In this document: positions 8,889 through 17,576 of the stretch, piece after piece
How positions within the stretch are numbered: the stretch's first letter is position 1
How the letters are laid out: the number at the start of each line of letters is the position of its first letter
Assembly: GCA_965247665.1 (NCBI GenBank)
Contig: CBDFHH010000003.1
Span: forward strand, 124,001-188,000
From: CAUZWH01 sp965247665
GTDB lineage: Bacteria; Pseudomonadota; Alphaproteobacteria; SHVV01
Direction of reading: 5' to 3'
Length of the DNA: 64,000 nt
Program-made: the position numbers and the translations under genes
The notes under the pieces: model-generated
Databases searched by the model: none
What the model saw: the letters and a program-made list of their open reading frames with translations, nothing else
Told to the model about the DNA's origin: nothing

Positions 8889-9287
8889 ATGAACAACCGC
8901 ATATTCAATCCCGACGGGGTGCCGCCGCCGCTGGGGCACTATTCGCACGTCGCCGAGGTGGCGCCGGGCCGCCGCGTGCTGCACTGCGCCGGTCAGGTTG
9001 CGCGCGCCGAAGACGGATCGATCCCGCAGACCTTTCGCGACCAGGCGCAGCTGGTGTGGCATCGCCTCAAGACGCTCCTTGCCGCCAACGATATGGAGCT
9101 CGGCGATGTGGTGAAGATCGTCATCTTCATGACCGACATGGCCAACGACATCGGCACACTGCGCGAGGTGCATGCCGAGGTGCTGGGAGCCGACATCAAA
9201 CCGGCCTCGACCGGGATCGGAGTGAGCGCCCTGGCAATGCCCGAGCTCAAGCTCGAGATCGAGCTGATCGCCGCGAAAGAAGGGTAG
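8889..9287 (+). CDS. Single-domain RidA/YjgF family protein
   Basis: A 132-residue RidA-fold protein, normal single-domain length, opening with PPPLGHYSHVAEVAPGRRVLHCAGQVA and ending LKLEIELIAAKEG. Like the two domains just upstream it reads PAST where catalytic RidA proteins have PAR, so imine deaminase activity is doubtful. The three domains are clearly similar and probably arose by local duplication. RidA-fold proteins are trimers, so this chain and the two-domain chain could co-assemble (inference). ilvD follows after 176 bp, a suggestive but unproven link to branched-chain amino-acid metabolism. Confidence 0.87.
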   Translation: MNNRIFNPDGVPPPLGHYSHVAEVAPGRRVLHCAGQVARAEDGSIPQTFRDQAQLVWHRLKTLLAANDMELGDVVKIVIFMTDMANDIGTLREVHAEVLGADIKPASTGIGVSALAMPELKLEIELIAAKEG

Positions 9288-9463
9288 GGGCGCGGGCTAA
9301 CGAAAATTCCGGATGACGAAATCCGACCGGGTTCGAAAAAAACCGGGCGCGAAGACGATCGCGAGGTCGGTTTGCTAATCCCCTGAATCGGTTGCTACTT
9401 ATGTAGCCTATACGTCGACCTGCGTGGCCGGACCTACCACGCGCCCAACAGGGGAAGAGTGAT

Positions 9464-11188
9464 ATGGACGCCAAGACCTTCGACAAATCGAAGCTGCCGA
9501 GCCGCCACGTCTCGCTTGGCCCGGAGCGCGCGCCGCACCGCTCCTATTACTATGCGATGGGGCTGACTCAGGAGGACATCGACAAGCCCTTCGTCGGTGT
9601 GGCAACGACCTGGAACGAAGCTGCGCCCTGCAACATCACCCTGTCGCGCCAGGCCCAGGCGGTCAAGGCCGGCGTGCTCGAGGCGGGTGGCACACCGCGC
9701 GAGTTCACCACCATCACCGTTACCGACGGCATCGCCATGGGCCATTCCGGCATGAAGGCGTCGTTGGTGTCGCGCGAAGCGATTGCCGATACCGTCGAAT
9801 TGACCATACGCGGTCATTGCTACGACGCGCTGGTCGGCCTGGCGGGCTGCGACAAGTCGCTGCCCGGCTTGATGATGGCGATGGTGCGGCTCAATGTGCC
9901 GGCGGTGTTCATGTATGGCGGCTCGATCCTGCCGGGACGGTTCCGCGACAAGGACGTGACCGTGGTCGATGTGTTCGAGGCGGTTGGACAATACGCCGCC
10001 GGCACGATCGACGAAGAGTATCTGCACGAACTCGAATGCGTGGCGTGCCCGTCGGCGGGATCCTGCGGCGGCCAATTCACCGCCAACACCATGGCCTGCG
10101 TCTCCGAAGCGATCGGCCTGGCGCTGCCCAATTCGGCGGGGGCGCCGGCGCCGTACGAGTCGCGCGACGCCTTCGCCGAGGAGTCGGGCCGGATCGTGAT
10201 GGATCTGATCGCCAAGCAGATCCGCCCGCGCGACATCGTCACCCGCGCGGCGCTGGAGAACGCGGCGGTCGTGGTGGCCGCTTCGGGCGGTTCGACCAAC
10301 GCCGGCCTGCATCTGCCGGCGATCGCCAACGAGGCCGGCATCGACTTCGACCTGCACGATGTGTGCGAGATTTTCCGGCGCACGCCCTACATCGCCGACA
10401 TGAAGCCGGGGGGCAAGTATGTCGCCAAGGACATGTACGATGTCGGCGGCGTACCGGTGCTGATGAAGGCGCTGCTCGATGGCGGCTACCTGCACGGCGA
10501 TTGCCTCACGGTCAGCGGCAAGACCATCGCCGAGAACCTGGCCGAGGTGGCGTTCCCGATCGACCAGGACGTTGTCCGGCCGACCTCGACTCCGCTCTCG
10601 ACCACCGGCGGCGTGGTCGGGCTCAAAGGCAATCTCGCGCCCCAGGGCGCGATCGTGAAGATCGCCGGCATGGAACGGCTGCAGCATCGCGGGCCGGCGC
10701 GAGTGTTCGATTGCGAGGAGGACGCGTTCGCCGCGGTGCAGAAGCGCGACTACAAGGATGGCGACGTGATCGTGATCCGCTACGAGGGACCGCGCGGCGG
10801 GCCCGGGATGCGCGAGATGCTGGCGACCACTGCAGCGCTATACGGTCAGGGCGCGGGCGACAAGGTGGCACTGATCACCGACGGCCGGTTTTCCGGAGGC
10901 ACCCGCGGATTCTGCGTCGGTCACGTCGGACCCGAGGCGGCGGTCGGCGGGCCCATCGGCCTGCTCGAGGACGGCGACATGATCAGCATCGACGCCGAGG
11001 CGGGCACGCTCGAGGTCGACCTCTCGGACGAGGAATTGGCGGCGCGTAGATCGCGCTGGCAACCGCGCGAGAGCGAGTTCCAGTCGGGTGCGATCTGGCG
11101 CTATGGCCAGCACGTCGGCGATGCGGAGAAGGGCGCTTTGACCCATCCCGGCGCTCGCGCGGAGACTCGCTGCTACGCCGACATATGA
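9464..11188 (+). CDS. ilvD: Dihydroxy-acid dehydratase
   Basis: Iron-sulfur dehydratase of the IlvD/Edd family, 574 aa, converting 2,3-dihydroxy acids to 2-keto acids in valine, isoleucine and pantothenate synthesis. Three cysteines sit where [2Fe-2S] ligands are expected: C56 (EAAPCN), C129 (GCDKS) and C201 (SAGSCGGQFTANTM). The catalytic-serine region near the C-terminus is LITDGRFSGGTRGF. The start has AGGGGAAGAG eight bases upstream. Length fits the short IlvD clade better than sugar-acid dehydratases, but paralogous sugar-acid enzymes cannot be fully excluded. It converges on xthA. Confidence 0.92.
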   Translation: MDAKTFDKSKLPSRHVSLGPERAPHRSYYYAMGLTQEDIDKPFVGVATTWNEAAPCNITLSRQAQAVKAGVLEAGGTPREFTTITVTDGIAMGHSGMKASLVSREAIADTVELTIRGHCYDALVGLAGCDKSLPGLMMAMVRLNVPAVFMYGGSILPGRFRDKDVTVVDVFEAVGQYAAGTIDEEYLHELECVACPSAGSCGGQFTANTMACVSEAIGLALPNSAGAPAPYESRDAFAEESGRIVMDLIAKQIRPRDIVTRAALENAAVVVAASGGSTNAGLHLPAIANEAGIDFDLHDVCEIFRRTPYIADMKPGGKYVAKDMYDVGGVPVLMKALLDGGYLHGDCLTVSGKTIAENLAEVAFPIDQDVVRPTSTPLSTTGGVVGLKGNLAPQGAIVKIAGMERLQHRGPARVFDCEEDAFAAVQKRDYKDGDVIVIRYEGPRGGPGMREMLATTAALYGQGAGDKVALITDGRFSGGTRGFCVGHVGPEAAVGGPIGLLEDGDMISIDAEAGTLEVDLSDEELAARRSRWQPRESEFQSGAIWRYGQHVGDAEKGALTHPGARAETRCYADI

Positions 11189-11259
11189 AGAACCGATCGT
11201 AGCGGCACGGTGTTGCGGGAGCGGTGCGTCGATCCGTTTGCCGGGGGTGGCGTACCAGT

Positions 11260-12042
11260 CTAATCGCTCAGCTCGCACCACACCGGAACGTGGTCCGAGG
11301 CCTTGGCCTCGGCTCGCTCGCGGCCGCGTACGTCGCGATCGATATCGCAGGCTTCGAGTCGGTCCGCCGCCTGCGGAGACAGCAGCAGGTGATCGATACG
11401 CAGACCGTTGTTCTTGCGCCAGGCACCGGCTTGGTAATCCCAGAAGGAATAGGCGACCTCGTCGGGATGGCGCACCCGGTAGGCTTCGGTCAGGCCGAGA
11501 TAGACGATCGAACGGAAACGTTCGCGCGATTCGAGACGGCACAGCGCGTCGTCGCGCCAACCGTGGGGATCGTAGAGGTCGCGATCTTCGGGGCAGATGT
11601 TGTAGTCGCCGCCAAGTACGAACGGCTCTTCGAGAGCGAGCAGCTCGGCGGCACGATCATGGAGCCGCTCCATCCATTTGAGCTTGTAGGGGAACTTGTC
11701 GGAGTCGGTTGGGTTGCCGTTGGGCAGGTAGAGCGAGGCGACACGAACACCATCGACCGTCGCTTCGATGTAGCGTTTCTGAACGTCCTGGTCGTCGCCG
11801 GGCAGGTCGCGGGCGACCTCCTCGATCGGGCGTTTGGCGAGGATTGCCACGCCATTGAAGCTCTTCTGGCCGTTAAGCTCGATGTTGTAGCCCAAATCCT
11901 CGATCTCTTCGGTGGGAAACCTCTGATTCTCGCACTTGGTTTCCTGAAACAGGGCGATATCGGGGTTGGCATCCTCCAGCCAAGCCAGCACGTTGGGCAA
12001 CCGCGCGCGGATGCCGTTGATATTCCAGGTCGCGATCTTCAT
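11260..12042 (-). CDS. xthA: Exodeoxyribonuclease III
   Basis: AP endonuclease/3'-5' exonuclease of base-excision repair, 260 aa. EEP-fold landmarks are all present: KIATWNINGIRARL with N7, FQETK with the metal ligand E34, LPNGNP, GGDYNICPED, and the C-terminal KASDHVPVW with D250-H251. It is transcribed towards ilvD and away from the hydantoinase end of the accessory island, and marks the left limit of conserved sequence there. Confidence 0.96.
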   Translation of the reverse strand: MKIATWNINGIRARLPNVLAWLEDANPDIALFQETKCENQRFPTEEIEDLGYNIELNGQKSFNGVAILAKRPIEEVARDLPGDDQDVQKRYIEATVDGVRVASLYLPNGNPTDSDKFPYKLKWMERLHDRAAELLALEEPFVLGGDYNICPEDRDLYDPHGWRDDALCRLESRERFRSIVYLGLTEAYRVRHPDEVAYSFWDYQAGAWRKNNGLRIDHLLLSPQAADRLEACDIDRDVRGRERAEAKASDHVPVWCELSD

Positions 12043-12096
12043 AGCGGAGTCAAAGGGTTCAACCGGAGCCGGTCGGCCGATCGCCGGGTCAACCTT

Positions 12097-13536
12097 CTAG
12101 CACATCTCGGGCATGGTCCGTCGCGCAAGCGGACGCGCCGCCTCCGGTGTGGCACAGGCGAGAAACCGTCCGTGGCCGGGGCGGCCACGGAACTCGCCAT
12201 CCACCCAGACCACCTCGCCGCGCGAAAGCGTCACGGCGGGCCAGCCCTTGATTCGGAATCCCTCGTAGGGCGTGTAGTCGACGGCGTGGTGCAGCATCCG
12301 ATTCCCGATCGTCACGTCGCGGGACTCGTCCCAGATGATCAGGTCCGCGTCCGAACCGATCGCGATGGTTCCCTTTCTGGGGAAGAGTCCGTAAAGCCGG
12401 GCAGGGTTCGTGGAGGTGAGCGCCACGAAGGTGCGGATATCGATGCGACCGTGCCCGACGCCGGCCGAGAAAAGCAGTGGGAGCCGGGTCTCGAGGCCGG
12501 GGATGCCATTGGGGATGTAAGGAAATGACGGCTCCTTTCCGCCGAGCTTTTTTCCGTGGGGATCGTCGTATCCGAACGGTGCGTGATCGGACGAGAACAC
12601 TTCGAAGACGCCGCTCGAGAGCGCATTCCAAACGGCCTGCTGGTTCGCGGCATCGCGCGGCGGCGGACTGCACACATACATGGCTCCACGGAAACCTTCG
12701 GCGTCGAGATTGTCGGCGGTCAGGAACAGGTACTGCGGACAGGTCTCGGCGTAGATGTTGAGCCCACGAGCTTGGCCCCAGCGAATCTGCTCGATCGCGT
12801 CGGCGCCGGACACGTGCACGATCAAGATCGGTACGTCGAGCAGCTCGGAAAAGGTGATGGCGCGGTGTGTCGCTTCCCGCTCCACCGGCGCCGGCCGCGA
12901 GTCGGCATGATAGCGCGGCGCCGTACGACCGTCCGCGAGAAGTCTCTCGGTGAGCCAGGCGATGCAGTCGGAATTCTCAGCGTGCACCATGACCATCGCC
13001 TGTTCGCGGCCTGCGAGCGCGAGCACGTCGAGGAACTGGCGATCGGTCAGCTTCAGATCGTCGTAGGTCATGTAGATCTTGAACGACGTGTAGCCCTCGC
13101 GGATGAGGGACGGGAGTTCCTCGTCGAGCACCTTCGGCGTCGGGTCGCTGACGATGAGATGGAAGGCGTAATCGACGCTTGCCTTGCCTTCGGCGCGCCG
13201 GTGGTAGTCGTCGACCGGCGCCCTCAGCGACTGCCCCTTCTCCTGAGCGGCGAACGGTATGACGGTTGTGGTGCCGCCGCAGGCCGCCGAGCGCGTTCCA
13301 GTGAGGAAATCGTCCGCCATGCGCATCGGGGCGGGTACGGGTTGATCGAGATGGCAATGGCCGTCGACGCCGCCAGGGGTTACGAGCCGACCGGCCGCGT
13401 CTATCTCGCTCGGCGCCGCCGGAAGCCTGCGAGCGAGTGCGACGACCCGTCCACCGGCGATCCCGATGTCCGCCTCGAAGAGGTCGGCCGCCGTGGCCGC
13501 GCGGGCGTTACGTACGACGAGTTCCAGCGGATCCAT
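12097..13536 (-). CDS. D-hydantoinase/dihydropyrimidinase family cyclic amidohydrolase
   Basis: Metal-dependent amidohydrolase, 479 aa, predicted to open hydantoin- or dihydropyrimidine-type rings to N-carbamoyl products. Binuclear metal ligands are intact: H60 and H62 (GHCHLD), the carboxylatable lysine K153 (TSFKIYMTY), H185 (VHAENS), H241 (IVHVSG) and the aspartate of SSDHAPFG. The start at 13536 has a perfect GGAGGTG. It is the distal gene of a minus-strand pair with a GntR regulator, divergent from TRAP transporter genes. Its neighbours (amidase, racemase-like protein) complete a plausible ring-opening pathway. Exact substrate unknown; phenylhydantoinase and allantoinase are alternative readings, allantoinase less likely from the motif context. 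Confidence 0.88.
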   Translation of the reverse strand: MDPLELVVRNARAATAADLFEADIGIAGGRVVALARRLPAAPSEIDAAGRLVTPGGVDGHCHLDQPVPAPMRMADDFLTGTRSAACGGTTTVIPFAAQEKGQSLRAPVDDYHRRAEGKASVDYAFHLIVSDPTPKVLDEELPSLIREGYTSFKIYMTYDDLKLTDRQFLDVLALAGREQAMVMVHAENSDCIAWLTERLLADGRTAPRYHADSRPAPVEREATHRAITFSELLDVPILIVHVSGADAIEQIRWGQARGLNIYAETCPQYLFLTADNLDAEGFRGAMYVCSPPPRDAANQQAVWNALSSGVFEVFSSDHAPFGYDDPHGKKLGGKEPSFPYIPNGIPGLETRLPLLFSAGVGHGRIDIRTFVALTSTNPARLYGLFPRKGTIAIGSDADLIIWDESRDVTIGNRMLHHAVDYTPYEGFRIKGWPAVTLSRGEVVWVDGEFRGRPGHGRFLACATPEAARPLARRTMPEMC

Positions 13537-13616
13537 ATCAGCCCACCTCCTCGAAGCGGCGTTGCGGTAGCGCGCGCGTTGTTGGTCGCGGGTCCGAAAG
13601 ACCCGGCGCGATGCGC

Positions 13617-14405
13617 TCAGCCGCGCTCCGCACTCAAGGCGGGGGCGCGGGTTCCCTCTTCCGCACCCGATACCCCGGGCGCCGGCGCCATCATCTCGTG
13701 GATGGTCTCCCCCGTTCGCAGCACGTGGCGTCGCAGGATCTCGCCGGCGCGCCGGGCGTCGCGCTCCTCCAGCGCCCGAAGCAGATTCTGGTGCTCGCGC
13801 ACCGATTCGTCCCAGCGGCTCTGCGACATGATTGCCTGATACCGAGCCCGCCGAATCCTCGTCATGAGTACCCCGTGGGACTCGGCGAGCACGGCGTTAC
13901 GCGCCCACGCAATCACCGAGTTGTGAATACGCTGATTGAAACGGAAGTAGTCCGAGCGTTGGCGCGACCTGAAACAGTGCTCCATACTTTCCTGCATGCG
14001 TCGCAAGTCGGCGAGCTCACCGTTCGTGACGCGTTCCGCTGCAAGCTCCGCAGCCATTCGCTCCAACTCGCTGGCAACCTCGAACAGCTCCATCACCTCG
14101 CGCGCCGTCATCGCCCTCACCCGTGCACCGCGGTTCGGGAGCAATTCCACGAGCCCCTCGAAGGCGAGAACCTTCAGGGCTTCACGCAAGGGCGTCCGCG
14201 AAATCTGCAGGAGATCGCAAAGCCACTTCTCGTCGATGCGCTGGCCCAGCGCGAGCTCGTTCTCGACGATCATGTCACGCAGATGCTCGGTCACGTCCGC
14301 ATGAAGCGTGCGCCTCCGGATGGTCGGCTGCATCTGCTCGTCACGCGGCAGGCGCAGAGAAACGCCGCCTCCGCCCTCCTGCCTGTCGTCCTGAAAGGCG
14401 CTCAT
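13617..14405 (-). CDS. GntR family transcriptional regulator, FCD (FadR-like) type
   Basis: About 262 residues. An N-terminal winged helix-turn-helix covers roughly residues 25-90 (VTEHLRDMIVENELALGQRIDEKWLCDLLQISRTPLREALKVL), followed by an all-helical FCD ligand domain with the usual acidic/histidine metal-site spacing. It probably senses a pathway intermediate and controls the divergent TRAP operon and the hydantoinase gene. The start is uncertain: ATG 14405 is used, while an in-frame GTG at 14420 would add five residues; neither has a strong ribosome site. An AT-rich region with a dyad lies immediately upstream. Confidence 0.88.
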   Translation of the reverse strand: MSAFQDDRQEGGGGVSLRLPRDEQMQPTIRRRTLHADVTEHLRDMIVENELALGQRIDEKWLCDLLQISRTPLREALKVLAFEGLVELLPNRGARVRAMTAREVMELFEVASELERMAAELAAERVTNGELADLRRMQESMEHCFRSRQRSDYFRFNQRIHNSVIAWARNAVLAESHGVLMTRIRRARYQAIMSQSRWDESVREHQNLLRALEERDARRAGEILRRHVLRTGETIHEMMAPAPGVSGAEEGTRAPALSAERG

Positions 14406-14476
14406 CTCAAGACCGATCACGTTGGATGAACATTCTCGAATTTAATCTATTTGTTTTCAGTTAGATAGATCATAAT

Positions 14477-14498
14477 TGCATTTATAATTCATAATGCA
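14477..14498. promoter_or_regulatory. AT-rich dyad in the divergent GntR/TRAP control region, candidate operator and promoter
   Basis: Arms TGCATT (14477-14482) and AATGCA (14493-14498) flank a TATAATTCAT core, in the only strongly AT-rich stretch of this region (about 14430-14510). The first arm overlaps a possible -35 (TTGCAT) with GATACT (14499-14504) 16 bp further on. The position between a GntR gene and the operon it should control suggests an autoregulatory operator. Inference from symmetry only. Confidence 0.45.
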
Positions 14499-14643
14499 GA
14501 TACTGTTGACGGAGTGCGCAGGCGAGCTCTCCGTTCGCCGATCGAAGGGGGCCAAGCCGAAGACGCGCTCGCGTCCGGAATGTGGGCCGCCAGCACCGAG
14601 ACTCCGGCGCCCCCACGTTTCGACCCACCAAAGGAGAAATCCC

Positions 14644-15633
14644 ATGAGATACCTCAAACTGACGCTGCTGCTTCTGGCGTTCGTCGCAGTCGCCGACATG
14701 GCGCTGGCCAGGACGATCAAGATCAGCACCACGGTGCCTGAAACGTCCAACTGGATGATCGCCGCCAACAAGTTCAAGGAGGTCGTGGAGGCAAAGACCG
14801 ATCACGTGGTCGAGGTCTACCCGAACGGAGTGCTGGTCAGCGGAAACGACCGCGTGGAGCTCGAAATGGCCCAGGCGGGAGCCGTCGACATCATCCTGAA
14901 GACGACGATCTGGCTGTCGCAGCTCAATCAGGAGTTCCTGGTGACGGCCATGCCGTGGATGTTCCCCAACGCCGAGGTCGCGATGAAGGTCATGGACGGC
15001 CCTGTCGGCGACCGGCTCTCCCAGAGCTTGAAGGAGGTGGGGCTGGAGGCGCTCGCCTGGGGCGATGGCGGATTCTTTCAGCTCTATTCGAAGAAGGGGC
15101 CGGTGCAAGCTCCAGACGGCATCAAGGGTGTGAAGATACGGGTTCCGGGCAATCCGATCTTCGTCGACACGTGGAACGAGGTGGGTGCGGTGCCGACCCC
15201 AATCAGCTTCGCGGAAATCTTCTCCTCGCTGCAGTCCGGCGCAATCGACGGCGGCGTCGCGACGACACCGCTAATCCACGCCAAGCGGTTCTACGAGGTC
15301 GCGAAGTACATCTCGATCATCAACTTCTCTTTCGAGTCGGTCGGCATGATCGCAAGCAACGCGCTGCTCAGCGAACTGAGCGATGCCGAGCGCAACGTGC
15401 TCAAGGAAGCTGCCGTCGGAGGGATGGTAGCCCAGCGGGCCGCCGCCCTGGAGGAGAACAAATCCTATCTGGACAACATGATGAAGGCGGGAGCGGAAAT
15501 CTACATCCCCACCACGGCGGAGCTGAACCAGTTCAAGGAGATCGCGAAGCCGATCTACGATAATTTCAAGGACAAGATCGGATCGGAGCTCGTCAGTCAG
15601 GTCGAGAACGAAGTCATGTCGTTAGCCAAGTAG
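14644..15633 (+). CDS. dctP: TRAP transporter substrate-binding protein, DctP family
   Basis: Periplasmic solute receptor of a tripartite ATP-independent transporter, 329 aa. ATG 14644 follows AAAGGAGAA. The signal peptide is MRYLKLTLLLLAFVAVADMALA, cleaved about residue 23. Mature-domain landmarks are KISTTVPETSNWMIAANKFKEVVE, a YPNGVLVSGNDRVELEMAQ segment and GIKVR-like GVKIRVPGNPIFVDTWNEVGAVPTPI, where family members place the arginine that binds a substrate carboxylate. The ligand is therefore likely an organic anion. A stable intergenic hairpin follows the stop, as is common after solute-receptor genes made in excess of their permease. Confidence 0.93.
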   Translation: MRYLKLTLLLLAFVAVADMALARTIKISTTVPETSNWMIAANKFKEVVEAKTDHVVEVYPNGVLVSGNDRVELEMAQAGAVDIILKTTIWLSQLNQEFLVTAMPWMFPNAEVAMKVMDGPVGDRLSQSLKEVGLEALAWGDGGFFQLYSKKGPVQAPDGIKGVKIRVPGNPIFVDTWNEVGAVPTPISFAEIFSSLQSGAIDGGVATTPLIHAKRFYEVAKYISIINFSFESVGMIASNALLSELSDAERNVLKEAAVGGMVAQRAAALEENKSYLDNMMKAGAEIYIPTTAELNQFKEIAKPIYDNFKDKIGSELVSQVENEVMSLAK

Positions 15634-15671
15634 CGAGCCGGCCGGGGTCGGCTTTACTCCGGATTCGAAGC

Positions 15672-15707
15672 TGCCGACTCCCCCGGAGCGAAGCGGGGGA
15701 GTCGGCA
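15672..15707 (+). repeat. Stable hairpin between dctP and dctQ
   Basis: Inverted repeat with 13 perfect pairs, TGCCGACTCCCCC (15672-15684) and GGGGGAGTCGGCA (15695-15707), with one further G-C pair possible and a small loop. No T-run follows, so full termination is unlikely. It ends 3 bp before the dctQ ribosome site AGGAGAG. Probable role: 3'-end stabilisation of dctP message or partial attenuation of the permease genes. Confidence 0.8.
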
Positions 15708-15724
15708 CAGAGGAGAGTCTCGTC

Positions 15725-16261
15725 ATTTCGTCCCCGAAGAAGTCCGAGCGCGCGGGGAGCGCGGCACACCTTCTCGGCACTGCCTTCGATTGGCTCGAGA
15801 AGTTCATCGTGGTCCTGTTCCTGATCGGGATCGTCACCCTGATCTTCTCGGGCGTGCTGTCGCGTTACCTGTTCTACTACTCACTCGCGTTCACCGAGGA
15901 GCTCGCGCGTTTTCTCTTCGTATGGGGAGCGCTGCTGGGCGCGTCCGCTGCGTTCAGAACCGGTGACCATGGCGGCGTACCGCTGCTGGCGAACCGCCTC
16001 AGCCCCCGCTGGCAACGAGCGGTAGAGATCTTCGTCGCGCTCGGCGTCACGGGGTTCATGGGATACCTGGTTTTCATGACCTCCATATCCACGATGAAGT
16101 CATTCCAAAGCGGGCAGATCAGCACGACCACTGAAATTCCGGTCTGGCTCATCAACTTCGGGATGATGCTCGCATTTGCCGTCGGTGTCGTTCGGTGCAT
16201 TCAGGGCCTCCGTCGCGGTGCCTTCAAGCCCCAACCGCCCGAGACACCACCAGTAGACTGA
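15725..16261 (+). CDS. dctQ: TRAP transporter small permease, DctQ family (probable ATT start)
   Basis: Four-helix small membrane subunit of the TRAP transporter. The reading frame contains no ATG, GTG or TTG before a GTG at 15809, which would begin inside the first membrane helix (VLFLIGIVTLIFSG). The open frame extends upstream through a hydrophilic leader and a FDWLEKFIV segment that DctQ proteins normally possess. A strong ribosome site AGGAGAG (15711-15717) is placed 7 nt before ATT 15725, so I assign that rare codon as the start (178 aa). The usual RYLF-x-E-E segment appears as SRYLFYYSLAFTEELARFLFVW. If ATT is wrong, the fallback start is GTG 15809. Confidence 0.82.
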   Translation: MSSPKKSERAGSAAHLLGTAFDWLEKFIVVLFLIGIVTLIFSGVLSRYLFYYSLAFTEELARFLFVWGALLGASAAFRTGDHGGVPLLANRLSPRWQRAVEIFVALGVTGFMGYLVFMTSISTMKSFQSGQISTTTEIPVWLINFGMMLAFAVGVVRCIQGLRRGAFKPQPPETPPVD

Positions 16262-16283
16262 CGGCGGCCCGAGACGGCTCCCG

Positions 16284-17576
16284 ATGGACCTCCTCTCCAA
16301 TCCGAGCGTTGTCGGTTTCATCGTCTTCCTGGCGCTGCTCCTGTTCAACATGCCGATCTTTGCGTCGCTCGGGCTGGCGGCGCTGTTCACGATCGTGGTC
16401 TTCGACGCGGCTCCACTCGCGGTCGTTCCGTACATCCTGGGCGGCTCGCTGGACAAATTCCCCTTGCTCGCAACACCACTGTTCATCATCGCCGGAGCGA
16501 TGATTACCCGCTCGGGCATGTCCCGGCGGATCGTAAATCTCGCGCAGGTGGTGCTGGGACAGCTTCCGGGAGGCCTCGCGCTCGCCACCTTGCTGACCGG
16601 GGCAATCATCAGCTCGATGTCAGGGTCGAACATCGCGACGGTGGCTGCGCTGAGCTTTCTGATCCCGGCCATGGCCGAGATCGGATATCCAAAGCCCTTC
16701 GCGGTCGCAGTGGTTGCCGCCGGCTGCACCTTCGGTGTGGTCATACCGCCGAGCATCGGAATGATCATCTACGGAGTCATCGCGGAGCAATCCATCCCAA
16801 AGCTGTTCTTCGCAGGTATCGGCCCCGGACTGCTCATGTTCCTGACCCTCGGCCTATGCACCTTTCTCATTTCGAAGAAGAACGACTACCGCGGAATCAA
16901 GGTGGAGCGTACATGGGCGTCGTTCCTTAGCAACTTCAAGGATGCTATCTGGGGTCTGCTGGCACCCATCATCATCCTCGGCGGTATCTACTCCGGCGTT
17001 TTTACCGCGACGGAAGCTGCTGCCGTCGCGGTCGTCTACATCTTCGTCGTCGACCTGTTCATCTACCGGAAGATCGGACTCGCGAACTACCCGGAGATGC
17101 TCTACGAGTCGGGAAAGACGATTGGCGTCGTGGTCCTGATCATCGCATGCTCGTCCGTCTTCGCCTGGATCTGGCAGACACAGGGCATCGCCGCCGTCAT
17201 CACCAGGAGTCTCCTGGACTGGTCCGGTGGAAATCCCACCATCATCCTGCTCATCATCAATGTGCTGCTGATCCTGTGCGGCGCGTTCCTGGAGCCGATC
17301 GCGGCGATGTACCTGCTCGTTCCGCTCGTAAAGCCAACCTTGGTGGCGGCGAACATCGATCTGATCCACTTCGGGGCGATGATGACGGTCAACCTCTCGA
17401 TGGCGCACCTGACCCCTCCGGTCGGTGTGGGCCTGTTCCTCGCGGCAAAGATCGGCGGTGTCCCGTTCGAAACAGCGGCGAGGTGGGCGATGCCGTTCGT
17501 CTTTTGCGAGTTGATCGTCATCCTGCTCGTCACGTTTTTTCCCCCGATCTCCCTGTTCCTCGCCGGGACACTCTAG
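16284..17576 (+). CDS. dctM: TRAP transporter large permease, DctM family
   Basis: Twelve-helix transport subunit, 430 aa, driving uptake by a sodium or proton gradient. Family landmarks: FNMPIFASLGLAAL near the N-terminus, the GSNIATVAALSFLIPAM segment, the GCTFGVVIPPSIGMIIYGVIAEQSIPKLFFAGIGPG block, and HLTPPVGVGLFLAAKIGGVP near the C-terminus. It lies 22 bp after dctQ and runs into the duplicated start region of the amidase gene, indicating one operon dctP-dctQ-dctM-amidase-racemase-like. Confidence 0.95.
   Translation: MDLLSNPSVVGFIVFLALLLFNMPIFASLGLAALFTIVVFDAAPLAVVPYILGGSLDKFPLLATPLFIIAGAMITRSGMSRRIVNLAQVVLGQLPGGLALATLLTGAIISSMSGSNIATVAALSFLIPAMAEIGYPKPFAVAVVAAGCTFGVVIPPSIGMIIYGVIAEQSIPKLFFAGIGPGLLMFLTLGLCTFLISKKNDYRGIKVERTWASFLSNFKDAIWGLLAPIIILGGIYSGVFTATEAAAVAVVYIFVVDLFIYRKIGLANYPEMLYESGKTIGVVVLIIACSSVFAWIWQTQGIAAVITRSLLDWSGGNPTIILLIINVLLILCGAFLEPIAAMYLLVPLVKPTLVAANIDLIHFGAMMTVNLSMAHLTPPVGVGLFLAAKIGGVPFETAARWAMPFVFCELIVILLVTFFPPISLFLAGTL

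Noticed and set aside
15809..15811. GTG as the dctQ start
   Set aside because: It would remove the leader and begin inside the first membrane helix; kept only as a fallback to ATT 15725.
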